This document shows, one piece after another, positions 8,242-17,132 of a DNA stretch of 64,000 bases. The notes under the pieces were generated by a model. That model was not told where the DNA came from. It searched no databases and saw only the letters and a list, made by a program, of their open reading frames with translations. This DNA comes from Streptomyces griseoluteus (GTDB lineage: Bacteria; Actinomycetota; Actinomycetes; Streptomycetales; Streptomycetaceae): contig JOBE01000011.1 of NCBI GenBank assembly GCA_000717735.1, positions 71,000 through 134,999 of the forward strand, written 5' to 3'. A program made the position numbers and the translations under genes. The number at the start of each line of letters is the position of its first letter. The stretch's first letter is position 1.

Positions 8242-9816
8242 GTGAGTACGACCAGCCTGCCTCCCCGCCTCCCGGTGCCCGCGCACGCCGCCCGTCTGCG
8301 CGAGGCCCTGCTCGCCGCCGACTTCACCGCCGACGGCCTGCTCGACCTGCTCGGCGCCCCGGCCTACGCGGCGCTCGCGCGCAGCGAGACCGTGCCCGCT
8401 CTGCGCGCCACCCGCGGCGACTCCCCGCTGGAGAGCCTCGTCCGGCTCTTCCTGCTCCAGCAGGCCGTCGCGCACGACCGGGCCGCCGCCGCGCTGCCGC
8501 TCGCCGAGGCCCTCGCCGACGGCTGGGTGGTCCGCGAGGACGACACCGTGTCCGCGACGGTCGACGTCCGGCCCTACGGCGGGCCGGACGGCGAGGACTG
8601 GTTCATCGTCTCCGACCTGGGCTGCGCCGTCGGCGGCGCAGGCGGCATCGGCAAGAACGCCGAGGGCGTCGTCCTCGGTGTCGGCGGCGCCTCCACGACC
8701 CTCGCCGGCATCACCGTCCGCACGCCGGTGGCCTCCGCGCTCGACCTCGGCACCGGCTCCGGCATCCAGGCGCTGCACGCCGCCCAGCACGCCACCCTGG
8801 TCACCGCGACCGACCTCAACCCGCGCGCCCTGGACTTCACCCGGCTGACGCTCGCCCTGTCCGGGGCCCGGGAGGCCGAGCTGCTCACGGGCTCGCTCTT
8901 CGAGCCGGTCGAGGGGGACACGTACGACCTGATCGTCTCCAACCCGCCGTTCGTGATCTCGCCCGGCGCCCGGCTCACCTACCGGGACGGCGGGATGGGC
9001 GGCGACGACCTGTGCCGCACGCTCGTGCAGCAGGCGGGCGAGCGGCTCAACGACGGCGGATACGCCCAGTTCCTCGCCAACTGGCAGCACGTCGAGGGCG
9101 AGGAGTGGCAGGAGCGGCTGCGGTCCTGGGTGCCCGCGGGCTGCGACGCCTGGATCGTGCAGCGCGAGGTCCAGGACGTCACCCAGTACGCGGAGCTGTG
9201 GCTGCGGGACAGCGGCGACCACCGCGGTGACCCGGAGGCGTACCGGCTGGCGTACGAGCGCTGGCTCGACGAGTTCGAGTCCCGCAAGACGCGCGCGGTG
9301 GGCTTCGGCTGGATCACGATCCGGCGGAACGCGGCGGTGGCGTCCGGCGAGGTCGAGCCGTCGATCCTGGTCGAGGAGTGGCCGCACCCCGTCGAGCAGC
9401 CCCTCGGCCCCGCCGTCCGCGCCCACTTCGAGCGCCAGGACTACCTGCGCGGACACGACGACGCCGCCCTGCTCGCCGACCGGTTCACCCTCGCGCCCGA
9501 GGTGGTGCAGGAGCAGGTCGGGCTTCCGGGTGCCGAGGACCCCGAGCACGTCGTGCTCCGGCAGAACCGGGGCATGCGCCGCGCCACCAGGGTCGACCAC
9601 GTCGGCGCCGGTTTCGCCGGGGTGTGCGACGGCACCCTCAGCGCGGGCCGCATCCTCGACGCGATCGGGCAGCTGATGGGCGAGGACCCGGTCATACTGC
9701 GGGACCGCACCCCGCAGGCGATCCGGCTGCTCGTCGAGGAGGGCTTCCTGCTTCCCGTCGGAGCCGGGACGTCGGGGGAGCACGGCGAGCAGTACGGCGA
9801 GGAGAGCGGCGCTTGA
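8242..9816 (+). CDS. Class I SAM-dependent methyltransferase with NPPF motif
   Basis: 524 residues from GTG 8242. The N-terminal ~150 residues form an Ala/Leu-rich helical domain common to this actinobacterial family. Then comes the Rossmann core: motif I ALDLGTGSGIQAL (about residue 169), acidic motif II TATDLNPRAL, and motif IV LIVSNPPFVIS. NPPF is the catalytic signature of N-methyltransferases acting on planar amide or exocyclic amines (PrmC/HemK, rRNA m2G or m6A enzymes). The substrate is unknown. The stop overlaps the TTG start of the following ArsR-type gene, so the two are translationally coupled. Confidence 0.85.
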   Translation: MSTTSLPPRLPVPAHAARLREALLAADFTADGLLDLLGAPAYAALARSETVPALRATRGDSPLESLVRLFLLQQAVAHDRAAAALPLAEALADGWVVREDDTVSATVDVRPYGGPDGEDWFIVSDLGCAVGGAGGIGKNAEGVVLGVGGASTTLAGITVRTPVASALDLGTGSGIQALHAAQHATLVTATDLNPRALDFTRLTLALSGAREAELLTGSLFEPVEGDTYDLIVSNPPFVISPGARLTYRDGGMGGDDLCRTLVQQAGERLNDGGYAQFLANWQHVEGEEWQERLRSWVPAGCDAWIVQREVQDVTQYAELWLRDSGDHRGDPEAYRLAYERWLDEFESRKTRAVGFGWITIRRNAAVASGEVEPSILVEEWPHPVEQPLGPAVRAHFERQDYLRGHDDAALLADRFTLAPEVVQEQVGLPGAEDPEHVVLRQNRGMRRATRVDHVGAGFAGVCDGTLSAGRILDAIGQLMGEDPVILRDRTPQAIRLLVEEGFLLPVGAGTSGEHGEQYGEESGA

Positions 9817-10817
9817 TACGGATCGAGCTGGACGAGGCCTCGCTCGGGGCGACCCGGATCGCGATCAGCCCGCTGCGGGACGCGTTCTGCTCGATGCACC
9901 TCGCGCTGCCGCACCGCCACCCCTCCTGGCCCTACCAGGAGTGGGTCGGGCAGGCGCGCGAGGTGTGGCGGGAGGACGACCGGCTCCGCCCGCTGTGGGA
10001 CCTGTTCGTCGAGGGCCGGCGAGAGGTCTCCGACTTCCTGCTGCCCGGGCCGTTCGGCACGGTCAACGTCCACGAGGAGCTGGCCGTGCTGCGGGCCACC
10101 GACCCGGAGTTCGTCCGCGCCCAGGTGGACGTCTGCTACCCCGGCATGGCCGACGCGCCCTTCGTACAGCCCTATCTGAAGGACCCGGAGGCGGCCTGCG
10201 CGGCGCTCGCCGACGCGTACGCGGCCTACTGGGAGGGCGCGATCGAGCCGTACTGGCCGACGATGCGGCGGCTCGTCGAGGACGAAGTGCTGGTCCGGGC
10301 CAGGACGTTCGCGACGGAGGGCGTCGACGCGCTGTTCGCGGGCCTTGAGAAGCGGGGGCGGTGGCAGTCCCCCGTACTCGAACTGACCAAGTACATCGAC
10401 GCGGAGTACGCGCCCGGAGAGCGGCGTCTCGTGCTCGTGCCGCTGGTCTTCGCGGAGGGCTGCCGGCTGTACTCGACGGACGACCCCGAGGTGTTCGCGC
10501 TCAGCTTCCAGGCCCGGGGCGCCGCCGCCCTGCGCGAACCGCCCGAGCCCGCCGCAGAGGACCGGCTCGGCCTGATGCTCGGCCGGGGTCGCGCGGCGGT
10601 CCTGCGCGAGCTGGGCGGGCCGCTCACCACGGCGGGGCTCGCCGACCGGCTCGGCCTCGCGCCGAGCACCGTATCCGAGCACCTGTCGGTGCTCGCGGAG
10701 GCCGGCATCGTCACGCGGCACCGCGTCGGACGCTCGGTGTACTACCAGCTCACGGACACGGGCCGGTCGCTGCTCGCGCTGCTCACCGGCGAGGGCGTGC
10801 TGCACGCGGTCGCCTGA
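9813..10817 (+). CDS. ArsR-type winged-helix transcriptional regulator with large N-terminal domain
   Basis: 334 residues. The start is TTG 9813, overlapping the previous stop as TTGA, with GAGGAGA at about 9798-9804. The N-terminal ~240 residues are an uncharacterised domain seen in actinobacterial ArsR-like regulators (DUF5937-like, from memory). The C-terminal ~85 residues are a winged helix: GLADRLGLAPSTVSEHLSVL is the recognition helix-turn-helix and RHRVGRSVYYQLTDTG the wing. No Cys metal site is evident, so the signal is probably an organic ligand. A perfect dyad at 10838-10859 just downstream suggests it represses the ABC exporter operon that follows. Confidence 0.85.
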   Translation: MIRIELDEASLGATRIAISPLRDAFCSMHLALPHRHPSWPYQEWVGQAREVWREDDRLRPLWDLFVEGRREVSDFLLPGPFGTVNVHEELAVLRATDPEFVRAQVDVCYPGMADAPFVQPYLKDPEAACAALADAYAAYWEGAIEPYWPTMRRLVEDEVLVRARTFATEGVDALFAGLEKRGRWQSPVLELTKYIDAEYAPGERRLVLVPLVFAEGCRLYSTDDPEVFALSFQARGAAALREPPEPAAEDRLGLMLGRGRAAVLRELGGPLTTAGLADRLGLAPSTVSEHLSVLAEAGIVTRHRVGRSVYYQLTDTGRSLLALLTGEGVLHAVA

Positions 10818-10837
10818 GAGCAGCCGGGCCGGGGCGA

Positions 10838-10859
10838 CGATTCGGGGGCTCCCGAATCG
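10838..10859 (+). promoter_or_regulatory. Candidate operator of the ArsR-type regulator
   Basis: Perfect inverted repeat CGATTCGGG-(4 nt)-CCCGAATCG. It lies 20 bp after the regulator's stop and 38 bp before the exporter ATPase ATG. Location, symmetry and size fit an ArsR-family site; a short terminator is the alternative, but no T-run follows. Confidence 0.6.
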
Positions 10860-10897
10860 ATGGCCCGGCCCCTCTCCCCGCTTCTACCGTCCGGCAC

Positions 10898-11902
10898 ATG
10901 CTCGCAATCGAGGCGGACGCGCTGCGCCGCACCTACACCAGCAGGACCGGGTGGCCGAAGTCCCGGCGTACCGAGACCGACGCCGTGCGCGGGGTCACGT
11001 TCGAGGTGGCTCCGGGGGAGCTGTTCGGCCTGCTCGGGCCCAACGGCGCCGGCAAGACGACCACCATCAAGATGCTCAACACCCTGCTCCTGCCGACCTC
11101 CGGCACCGCGCGGGTGTTCGGCCACGACGTGGCCCGCGACCCCGTCGCCGTCCGCCGTCGCATCGGGTACGTCTTCGGCGGCGACAGGGGCCTGTACGAC
11201 CGGCTGTCCGCGCTCGACAACCTCCGCTACTTCGCCGAGCTGTACGGGGTCGGCGCACGCGACCAGAAGCGGCGCATCGCCGAACTCCTCGACCTGGTGG
11301 GCCTGACGGGCCGGGAGAAGGAGCGGGTCGAGGGCTATTCGCGCGGCATGCGGCAGCGCCTCCACATCGCCCGCGGTCTGCTCCACCGCCCCGACGTCCT
11401 CTTCCTCGACGAGCCGTCCATCGGCGTCGACCCCGTCGCCGCCCGCGACCTGCGCCGCACGGTCGCCGACCTGGCGGCGGCCGGCACGACCGTCCTCCTC
11501 ACCACCCACTACATGGCCGAGGCGGACGAGCTCTGCGACCGGATCGCCGTCATCGCGGGCGGCCGGATCCGTGCCCTCGGCACCCCCGACAGCCTCAAGT
11601 CCCTGGTGAAGGAACGGGATGTGCTGGAGGTCGAGGCCTACGGCGTGGACGAGGAGCGGCTCGACAGGCTGCGGCGCGTACCGGGTGTACGAGGGGTGTC
11701 CGCGGAGGACAGGGGCGCGCTGCAGATCGTCACGGTGCAGACCGGGCGCGGGGCCGCCGAGCTGCACGGGCCGGTCCTGGCCGCGCTCGACGGCGTACGG
11801 ATCGGCCGGGTCACGAGCCGCGAACCGTCCCTGGAGGACGCGTACATCGCGATCGTGGAGGAGGCGGCGGGCGGCACCCCGCAGGAGGTGGTGCCGGCAT
11901 GA
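10898..11902 (+). CDS. ABC exporter ATP-binding protein (DrrA-type)
   Basis: 334 residues from ATG 10898. Walker [11 protein letters not shown] (about residue 48), Walker B VLFLDEPSIGVDP with Ile in place of the usual Thr, and H-loop LTTHYMAEADELCDR. The ABC signature is EGYSRGMRQRL rather than a consensus LSGGQ, a variant common in DrrA-like exporters. A C-terminal ~90-residue regulatory extension follows, as in drug and antibiotic exporters. It overlaps the first permease gene (ATGA) and follows the ArsR-type regulator and its dyad. The substrate is unknown. Confidence 0.9.
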   Translation: MLAIEADALRRTYTSRTGWPKSRRTETDAVRGVTFEVAPGELFGLLGPNGAGKTTTIKMLNTLLLPTSGTARVFGHDVARDPVAVRRRIGYVFGGDRGLYDRLSALDNLRYFAELYGVGARDQKRRIAELLDLVGLTGREKERVEGYSRGMRQRLHIARGLLHRPDVLFLDEPSIGVDPVAARDLRRTVADLAAAGTTVLLTTHYMAEADELCDRIAVIAGGRIRALGTPDSLKSLVKERDVLEVEAYGVDEERLDRLRRVPGVRGVSAEDRGALQIVTVQTGRGAAELHGPVLAALDGVRIGRVTSREPSLEDAYIAIVEEAAGGTPQEVVPA

Positions 11903-12690
11903 GCACCAGCCCCCTCGTGAAGCGCGTGCCGCGGCTGGTCCTCGTCGGGGTGCGCACCCATGTCTCGTACATGTCGCGGTCGCCGCTCGAGATCACCTTC
12001 GCCGTCCTCGTCCCGCTCGTGTACGCGACCCTCGCCGTCTACCTGTTCCGCGCCGCCGGAGACCCGGACCGGCTGCTCACCGCCTCCGTCGGGGCCGGAC
12101 TCATGGGCATCTGGGGCTCGGTGCTCTTCGGCTCGGGCGGCGCGGTGCAGAACCAGCGCTGGCTCGGCACCCTGGAGACCCTGGTCGTCGCGCCGACGCC
12201 GCTCGCGCTCGTCCTGCTGCCGATCACCCTGGCGACCACCGTCATCGGCACGTACGCGATGGGCGCGACCGTCCTGTGGGGCGTGCTGCTCTTCGACGTG
12301 CCGCTCGACTTCGCGCATCCGCTGCTCTTCCTGGTCGCCGTCCCGGTGTGCGTCCTCGCGCTCGGCATGATGGGCCTCCTGCTCGCCGCGACCTTCGTCC
12401 TGCTGCGCAACGCCAACGCGCTCGCGAACCCGCTCGACACCCCCGTCTGGCTGCTGTCCGGGCTGCTCGTGCCCGTGACCGTGCTGCCCGCCTGGACGCA
12501 CCCGGTCTCGTGGGCGCTGCCCACCACCTGGGGCGCGCGGGCCGTGCACGCGGCGACCTCCGGCGGCGACGTGGTCGCGCCGCTGCTCGCAGCCGTCGCG
12601 CTCGGGGCCGGATACGCCCTGGCAGCCGTTCTCGTCCTCGGCCGTGTGGAGCGCCGGGCGCGCGCCGCGGCCACCCTCGCCCTCACGTGA
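11899..12690 (+). CDS. ABC-2 type exporter permease
   Basis: 263 residues, ATG 11899 overlapping the ATPase stop. About six transmembrane helices; the mid-protein VQNQRWLGTLETLVVAPTPL matches the ABC-2 permease coupling region (R-x-x-G-T-L-E-x-L). With the next gene it forms a heterodimeric membrane channel powered by the upstream ATPase. Confidence 0.88.
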   Translation: MSTSPLVKRVPRLVLVGVRTHVSYMSRSPLEITFAVLVPLVYATLAVYLFRAAGDPDRLLTASVGAGLMGIWGSVLFGSGGAVQNQRWLGTLETLVVAPTPLALVLLPITLATTVIGTYAMGATVLWGVLLFDVPLDFAHPLLFLVAVPVCVLALGMMGLLLAATFVLLRNANALANPLDTPVWLLSGLLVPVTVLPAWTHPVSWALPTTWGARAVHAATSGGDVVAPLLAAVALGAGYALAAVLVLGRVERRARAAATLALT

Positions 12691-12719
12691 GTTCCCTCCT
12701 CCTGAAAGGCCAGAGAGCC

Positions 12720-13511
12720 ATGTTCCGCTTCCTCGGCACCGCGCGGCTCGTCGTCGTCGGCGGGGCGATCTCCTACCGGGCGCTGTTCAACTGGACCACC
12801 CCGCCGATGTTCATCGGAACCCTGCTGGTCGGGCCGCTGCTCCAGGTCTTCTTCTTCGTCTTCCTCGGACGGGAACTGGGCGTCGCCGACGACCGTTTCC
12901 ATCTCGTGGGCAACGCCGTCCTCGCAGCTTCCGCCTCCTGCGTGTACGGCGGCACGATGGCCGTCGCCAACGAGCGCCGGTACGGCACGCTGGGCGCCGT
13001 CCTGCTCTCACCCCGCCACCGGGTCCCGCTGTGGGTCGGACGCGCCCTCCCGTACGTGCTCAACGGGCTGTTCGTCAGCGCCTTCGTGCTCGCCGCCGCC
13101 TCGCTCGTCCTCGGGCTGCCCGTGCCCGCCGGGGCGCTGCCCGGTCTCGCCCTGGTGCTGCTCGTCGCCGCGGGTGCCTGTTCGGCGTTCGGGCTCGCCC
13201 TGGGCGCGCTCGGACTCCGCTTCCGTGACGTGTTCCTGGTGTCGAACGTGGCCAGTTCGGGGCTGCTCCTCCTGACCGGGGCCGCCGTGCCCCGGGAGAC
13301 CCTGCCGCAGTGGATGCGGGCCGTCGGTGAGCTGCTGCCGCTCACGCACGCGGCGGACGCGGCGCGCGGGCTGACCGCGGGCACCGGACTGGACCGGGCC
13401 CTGCTCGGGGCGGAGCTGGCGGTGGGCGCCGGGTGGGCGCTGGTCGCCGTCGCCCTGCTCGCGCTCTTCGAGCGGGGCAGCAGGCGCCGGGCCACGCTCG
13501 ACACGATGTGA
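12720..13511 (+). CDS. ABC-2 type exporter permease, second subunit
   Basis: 263 residues from ATG 12720; an in-frame GTG at 12687 overlapping the previous stop would add 11 residues and cannot be excluded. About six helices, and the coupling motif NERRYGTLGAVLLSP parallels that of the first permease. The two subunits are of identical length but diverged, consistent with an old duplication. It is the last gene of the operon; a tandem 20-bp duplication begins 1 bp after the stop. Confidence 0.87.
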   Translation: MFRFLGTARLVVVGGAISYRALFNWTTPPMFIGTLLVGPLLQVFFFVFLGRELGVADDRFHLVGNAVLAASASCVYGGTMAVANERRYGTLGAVLLSPRHRVPLWVGRALPYVLNGLFVSAFVLAAASLVLGLPVPAGALPGLALVLLVAAGACSAFGLALGALGLRFRDVFLVSNVASSGLLLLTGAAVPRETLPQWMRAVGELLPLTHAADAARGLTAGTGLDRALLGAELAVGAGWALVAVALLALFERGSRRRATLDTM

Positions 13512-13512
13512 G

Positions 13513-13552
13513 ATGACTCGAACCGATGTGACATGACTCGAACCGATGTGAC
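13513..13552 (+). repeat. Exact tandem duplication of 20 bp
   Basis: ATGACTCGAACCGATGTGAC occurs at 13513-13532 and again at 13533-13552 with no gap. The last codons of the permease (ACGATGTGAG) give a partial third copy, so the duplication arose from the gene end. Confidence 0.95.
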
Positions 13553-13710
13553 GGAAGAGGAAGTGAGGGGTGGGTCACTACCGGCCATCTTCGTGAATAC
13601 GTACGGGACGCTCCGCGTCGTTCACCCGGAATTCGCGCCCACGACGCCCAGAGGTGTCAGCCTCGGCTCCGGGAAGCGAACACCGCACGTGGACGGAACG
13701 GGGTACGGGC

Positions 13711-13908
13711 ATGGAGAGCGGGCCGGCGATCTTCGCGGGAGCGGCGTTCACGCTGTTCGGAGGCGCGCTGCTGCTGTGGACCACCGTGCGGACGCTGCAC
13801 CGCGAGCCCGTCGTGTACGGGGTCGCGCCGGGCACCGCCGTCGCGCTGACTAGCCTCTTCGGCGCTGCCTTCCTCGTCCTCGGCGGCTGGTGCTTCGCCA
13901 GGCTCTGA
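13711..13908 (+). CDS. Small two-helix membrane protein, unknown function
   Basis: 65 residues from ATG 13711, MESGPAIFAGAAFTLFGGAL onward. Two hydrophobic segments (about 5-25 and 40-62) are joined by a basic loop RTLHREPVV. It lies alone between the exporter operon and topA and is followed by a small hairpin. No family recognised. The reading frame could start further upstream at 13654, but the added residues are not hydrophobic and look non-coding. Confidence 0.6.
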   Translation: MESGPAIFAGAAFTLFGGALLLWTTVRTLHREPVVYGVAPGTAVALTSLFGAAFLVLGGWCFARL

Positions 13909-13929
13909 TCCCTCCCGCGATCTCTCCCC

Positions 13930-13948
13930 GCGACCTCCGGCGCGGAGG
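13930..13948 (+). terminator. Short GC-rich hairpin after the small membrane gene
   Basis: Perfect 8-bp arms (GACCTCCG / CGGAGGTC) with a 3-nt loop, 21 bp after the stop codon. There is no T-run; Streptomyces often uses such U-less hairpins. Confidence 0.5.
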
Positions 13949-14034
13949 TCCCGCCCCGCCCGACCGGGAGTCCGGGCGGCAGGAATGCCAGGACTCGGGT
14001 TACCGTTCGAGTGGCCGTTGCGGGCTTTCGCCGT

Positions 14035-14063
14035 TTGACACGGGGGCGGGTTGTACCGTCACA
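14035..14063 (+). promoter_or_regulatory. Possible topA promoter
   Basis: A consensus -35 hexamer TTGACA lies at 14035-14040. At 17-18 bp spacing the -10 would fall on GTCACA/TCACAC (14058-14064), a poor match. Streptomyces topA promoters are known to be supercoiling-sensitive and non-ideal spacing is expected of them. The 118-nt leader up to TTG 14158 is uncharacterised. Confidence 0.35.
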
Positions 14064-14157
14064 CTCCGCAGCGACGGGAGCGTCACCGTCCGTGCCGCTG
14101 CCGTGCGTGCCAGCACCGTACGTGCCAGAGAGTGTCGATCCGGAGAGAAGAGCGAAG

Positions 14158-16998
14158 TTGTCCCCGACCAGCGAAGCCGCACACGGCGGCCGCCGACTCG
14201 TCATCGTCGAGTCGCCTGCCAAGGCGAAGACGATCAAGGGCTACCTCGGCCCCGGCTACGTCGTCGAGGCGAGCGTCGGGCACATCCGCGACCTCCCCAG
14301 CGGCGCCGCCGAGGTGCCCGAGAAGTACACGGGTGAGGTCCGCCGCCTCGGCGTCGACGTCGAGCACGACTTCCAGCCCATCTACGTCGTCAACGCCGAC
14401 AAGAAGGCGCAGGTCAGGAAGCTCAAGGAGCTCCTGGCGGAGTCCGACGAGCTCTACCTCGCCACCGATGAGGACCGCGAGGGCGAGGCCATCGCGTGGC
14501 ACCTCCAGGAAGTCCTGAAGCCCAAGGTCCCGGTCCACCGGATGGTCTTCCACGAGATCACCAAGGACGCGATCCGCGAGGCCGTCGCCAACCCGCGCGA
14601 GCTGAACCAGCGCATGGTCGACGCCCAGGAGACCCGCCGCATCCTCGACCGGCTGTACGGCTACGAGGTCTCGCCGGTCCTGTGGAAGAAGGTCATGCCG
14701 CGGCTGTCCGCCGGGCGGGTGCAGTCCGTCGCCACCCGGCTCGTCGTCGAGCGGGAGCGCGAGCGCATCGCCTTCCGTTCCGCCGAGTACTGGGACCTCA
14801 CCGGCACCTTCGGCACCGGCCGCTCCGGTGACGCCTCCGACCCGTCCCAGCTGGTCGCGCGCCTCGCGGCGGTCGACGGCAAGCGGGTCGCGCAGGGCCG
14901 TGACTTCGGTGCCGACGGACGCCTCAAGAGCGAGAGCGTGCTCCACCTGGACGAGGCGAACGCGCGGGCACTCGCCGCCGCGCTCGCCGACACCGCGTTC
15001 GCGGTGCGCTCGGTCGAGTCGAAGCCGTACCGTCGTTCCCCGTACGCCCCCTTCCGGACCACCACCCTCCAGCAGGAGGCGAGCCGCAAGCTGGGCTTCG
15101 GTGCGAAGGCGACCATGCAGGTGGCGCAGAAGCTGTACGAGAACGGCTTCATCACCTACATGCGTACGGACTCCACGACCCTCTCCGACACCGCCGTCGC
15201 GGCGGCGCGGGCGCAGGTCACGCAGCTGTACGGCGCCGACTACCTGCCGGAGAAGCCCCGCGTCTACGCGGGCAAGGTCAAGAACGCGCAGGAGGCGCAC
15301 GAGGCGATCCGCCCTTCGGGTGATCGTTTCCGCACCCCGGCGGAGACCGGCCTGACCGGCGACCAGTTCCGGCTGTACGAACTGATCTGGAAGCGGACCG
15401 TCGCCTCCCAGATGAAGGACGCGACCGGCAACTCGGTCACCGTGAAGATCGGCGGCCGGGCCGCCGACGGCCGCGACGCCGAGTTCAGCGCGTCCGGCAA
15501 GACGATCACCTTCCACGGCTTCATGAAGGCGTACGTGGAAGGCGCCGACGACCCGAACGCGGAGCTCGACGACCGCGAGCGGCGTCTGCCGCAGGTCGCC
15601 GAGGGCGACGCGCTGAGCGCCGAGGAGATCACCTCGGACGGCCACGCGACCAAGCCGCCGGCCCGCTACACCGAGGCCTCGCTGGTCAAGGAGCTGGAAG
15701 AGCGAGAGATCGGCCGCCCGTCGACGTACGCGTCGATCATCGGCACCATCCTCGACCGCGGCTACGTCTTCAAGAAGGGCACGGCGCTCGTCCCGTCCTT
15801 CCTGAGCTTCGCCGTCGTCAACCTCCTGGAGACCCACTTCGGGCGGCTCGTCGACTACGACTTCACCGCGCGGATGGAGGACGACCTCGACCGCATCGCG
15901 CGGGGCGAGGCCAAGTCCGTGCCGTGGCTGAAGCGCTTCTACTTCGGTCAGGGCCAGGGCACGGGCGAGGGCGGTGCGGCGGACGCCGGGAACGGCGACG
16001 GCGACCACCTCGGCGGCCTCAAGGAGCTCGTCACCGACCTCGGCGCGATCGACGCGCGCGAGATCTCCTCCTTCCCCGTCGGCAACGACATCGTCCTGCG
16101 CGTCGGCCGCTACGGCCCGTACGTGGAGCGCGGCGAGAAGGAGGCCGAGGGCCACCAGCGCGCCGACGTCCCCGACGAGCTCGCGCCCGACGAGCTGACC
16201 GTCGAACTCGCCGAGGAGCTGCTCGCCAAGCCGAGCGGCGACTTCGAGCTGGGCGCCGACCCGGCCACCGGCCACCAGATCGTCGCGAAGGACGGCCGCT
16301 ACGGCCCGTACGTCACCGAGATCCTGCCCGAGGGCACCCCGAAGACCGGCAAGAACGCGGTCAAGCCCCGGACGGCCTCCCTCTTCAAGTCGATGAGCCT
16401 CGACACCGTCACCCTGGAGGACGCGCTCCGGCTGATGTCCCTGCCCAGGGTCGTCGGCACGGACGCCGAGGGCGTCGAGATCACCGCGCAGAACGGCCGC
16501 TACGGCCCGTACCTGAAGAAGGGCACGGACTCGCGGTCGCTCACCGACGAGGAGCAGCTCTTCACGATCACCCTCGAAGAGGCGCTCGCGATCTACGCCC
16601 AGCCGAAGCAGCGGGGCCGGGCCGCGGCCAAGCCGCCGCTGAAGGAGCTGGGCACCGACCCGGTCAGCGAGAAGCCCGTGGTCGTCAAGGACGGGCGCTT
16701 CGGCCCGTACGTGACCGACGGCGAGACCAACGCCACCCTGCGCACCGACGACAGCGTGGAGACGATCACGCCGGAGCGCGGTTACGAGCTCCTCGCGGAG
16801 AAGCGCGCCAAGGGACCGGCGAAGAAGACCGCCAAGAAGGCCCCGGCGAAGAAGGCCCCGGCCAAGAAGACGGCCACCAAGACGGCGGCGAAGAAGACCA
16901 CCGCCACAGCCGCCAAGAAGACGGCCGCGAAGAAGACGACGACGGCCAAGAAGACGACCGCCGCGAAGAAGACGGCGGCGGCGGCGAAGCCGGAGTAG
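14158..16998 (+). CDS. topA: DNA topoisomerase I
   Basis: 946 residues. I chose TTG 14158 because GGAGAGAAG (14142-14150) sits 7 nt upstream and the protein then begins LSPTSEAAHGGRRLVIVES, as in known Streptomyces TopA. TOPRIM domain: VIVESPAKAKTIKG near the N-terminus and ATDEDREGEAIAWH (about residues 103-116). The nucleophile is Tyr334 in ITYMRTDSTTLS. Several C-terminal NGRYGPYLK / DGRFGPYVT repeats bind DNA. The last ~75 residues are a Lys/Ala tail (AKKTAAKK-type repeats), a Streptomyces feature that raises processivity. It relaxes negative supercoils. Transcription ends at an extremely strong 29-bp hairpin. Confidence 0.97.
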   Translation: MSPTSEAAHGGRRLVIVESPAKAKTIKGYLGPGYVVEASVGHIRDLPSGAAEVPEKYTGEVRRLGVDVEHDFQPIYVVNADKKAQVRKLKELLAESDELYLATDEDREGEAIAWHLQEVLKPKVPVHRMVFHEITKDAIREAVANPRELNQRMVDAQETRRILDRLYGYEVSPVLWKKVMPRLSAGRVQSVATRLVVERERERIAFRSAEYWDLTGTFGTGRSGDASDPSQLVARLAAVDGKRVAQGRDFGADGRLKSESVLHLDEANARALAAALADTAFAVRSVESKPYRRSPYAPFRTTTLQQEASRKLGFGAKATMQVAQKLYENGFITYMRTDSTTLSDTAVAAARAQVTQLYGADYLPEKPRVYAGKVKNAQEAHEAIRPSGDRFRTPAETGLTGDQFRLYELIWKRTVASQMKDATGNSVTVKIGGRAADGRDAEFSASGKTITFHGFMKAYVEGADDPNAELDDRERRLPQVAEGDALSAEEITSDGHATKPPARYTEASLVKELEEREIGRPSTYASIIGTILDRGYVFKKGTALVPSFLSFAVVNLLETHFGRLVDYDFTARMEDDLDRIARGEAKSVPWLKRFYFGQGQGTGEGGAADAGNGDGDHLGGLKELVTDLGAIDAREISSFPVGNDIVLRVGRYGPYVERGEKEAEGHQRADVPDELAPDELTVELAEELLAKPSGDFELGADPATGHQIVAKDGRYGPYVTEILPEGTPKTGKNAVKPRTASLFKSMSLDTVTLEDALRLMSLPRVVGTDAEGVEITAQNGRYGPYLKKGTDSRSLTDEEQLFTITLEEALAIYAQPKQRGRAAAKPPLKELGTDPVSEKPVVVKDGRFGPYVTDGETNATLRTDDSVETITPERGYELLAEKRAKGPAKKTAKKAPAKKAPAKKTATKTAAKKTTATAAKKTAAKKTTTAKKTTAAKKTAAAAKPE

Positions 16999-17007
16999 TC
17001 CTCGCAG

Positions 17008-17067
17008 GACAGGCATGAAGGGTGGGGTGGAGGCACACGTGCCTCCACCCCACCCTTCATGCCTGTC
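17008..17067 (+). terminator. Perfect 29-bp hairpin at the end of topA
   Basis: The arms 17008-17036 and 17039-17067 are exact reverse complements with a 2-nt AC spacer. It begins 9 bp after the topA stop and no T-run follows. A transcript would form a near loop-free 60-nt stem, so it probably works as a factor-independent terminator and 3'-end protector. Confidence 0.85.
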
Positions 17068-17120
17068 ACAGGCTCGTCCTGATGTTCGGGCACGGGCCGC
17101 GAGGAGCAAGGCCGTCCGGA

Positions 17121-17132
17121 TAGGGTGGACGG
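17121..17132 (+). promoter_or_regulatory. Probable -10 box of tmk, leaderless start
   Basis: TAGGGT (17121-17126) followed by exactly 6 nt and ATG 17133, with no ribosome-binding sequence. This spacing is typical of leaderless transcripts in Streptomyces. Confidence 0.5.

Noticed and set aside
10361..10897. Extended N-terminus of the ABC ATPase reaching into the ArsR-type gene
   Set aside because: The added sequence is Arg/Ala-rich out-of-frame translation of the regulator; ATG 10898 starts at the conserved ABC domain.
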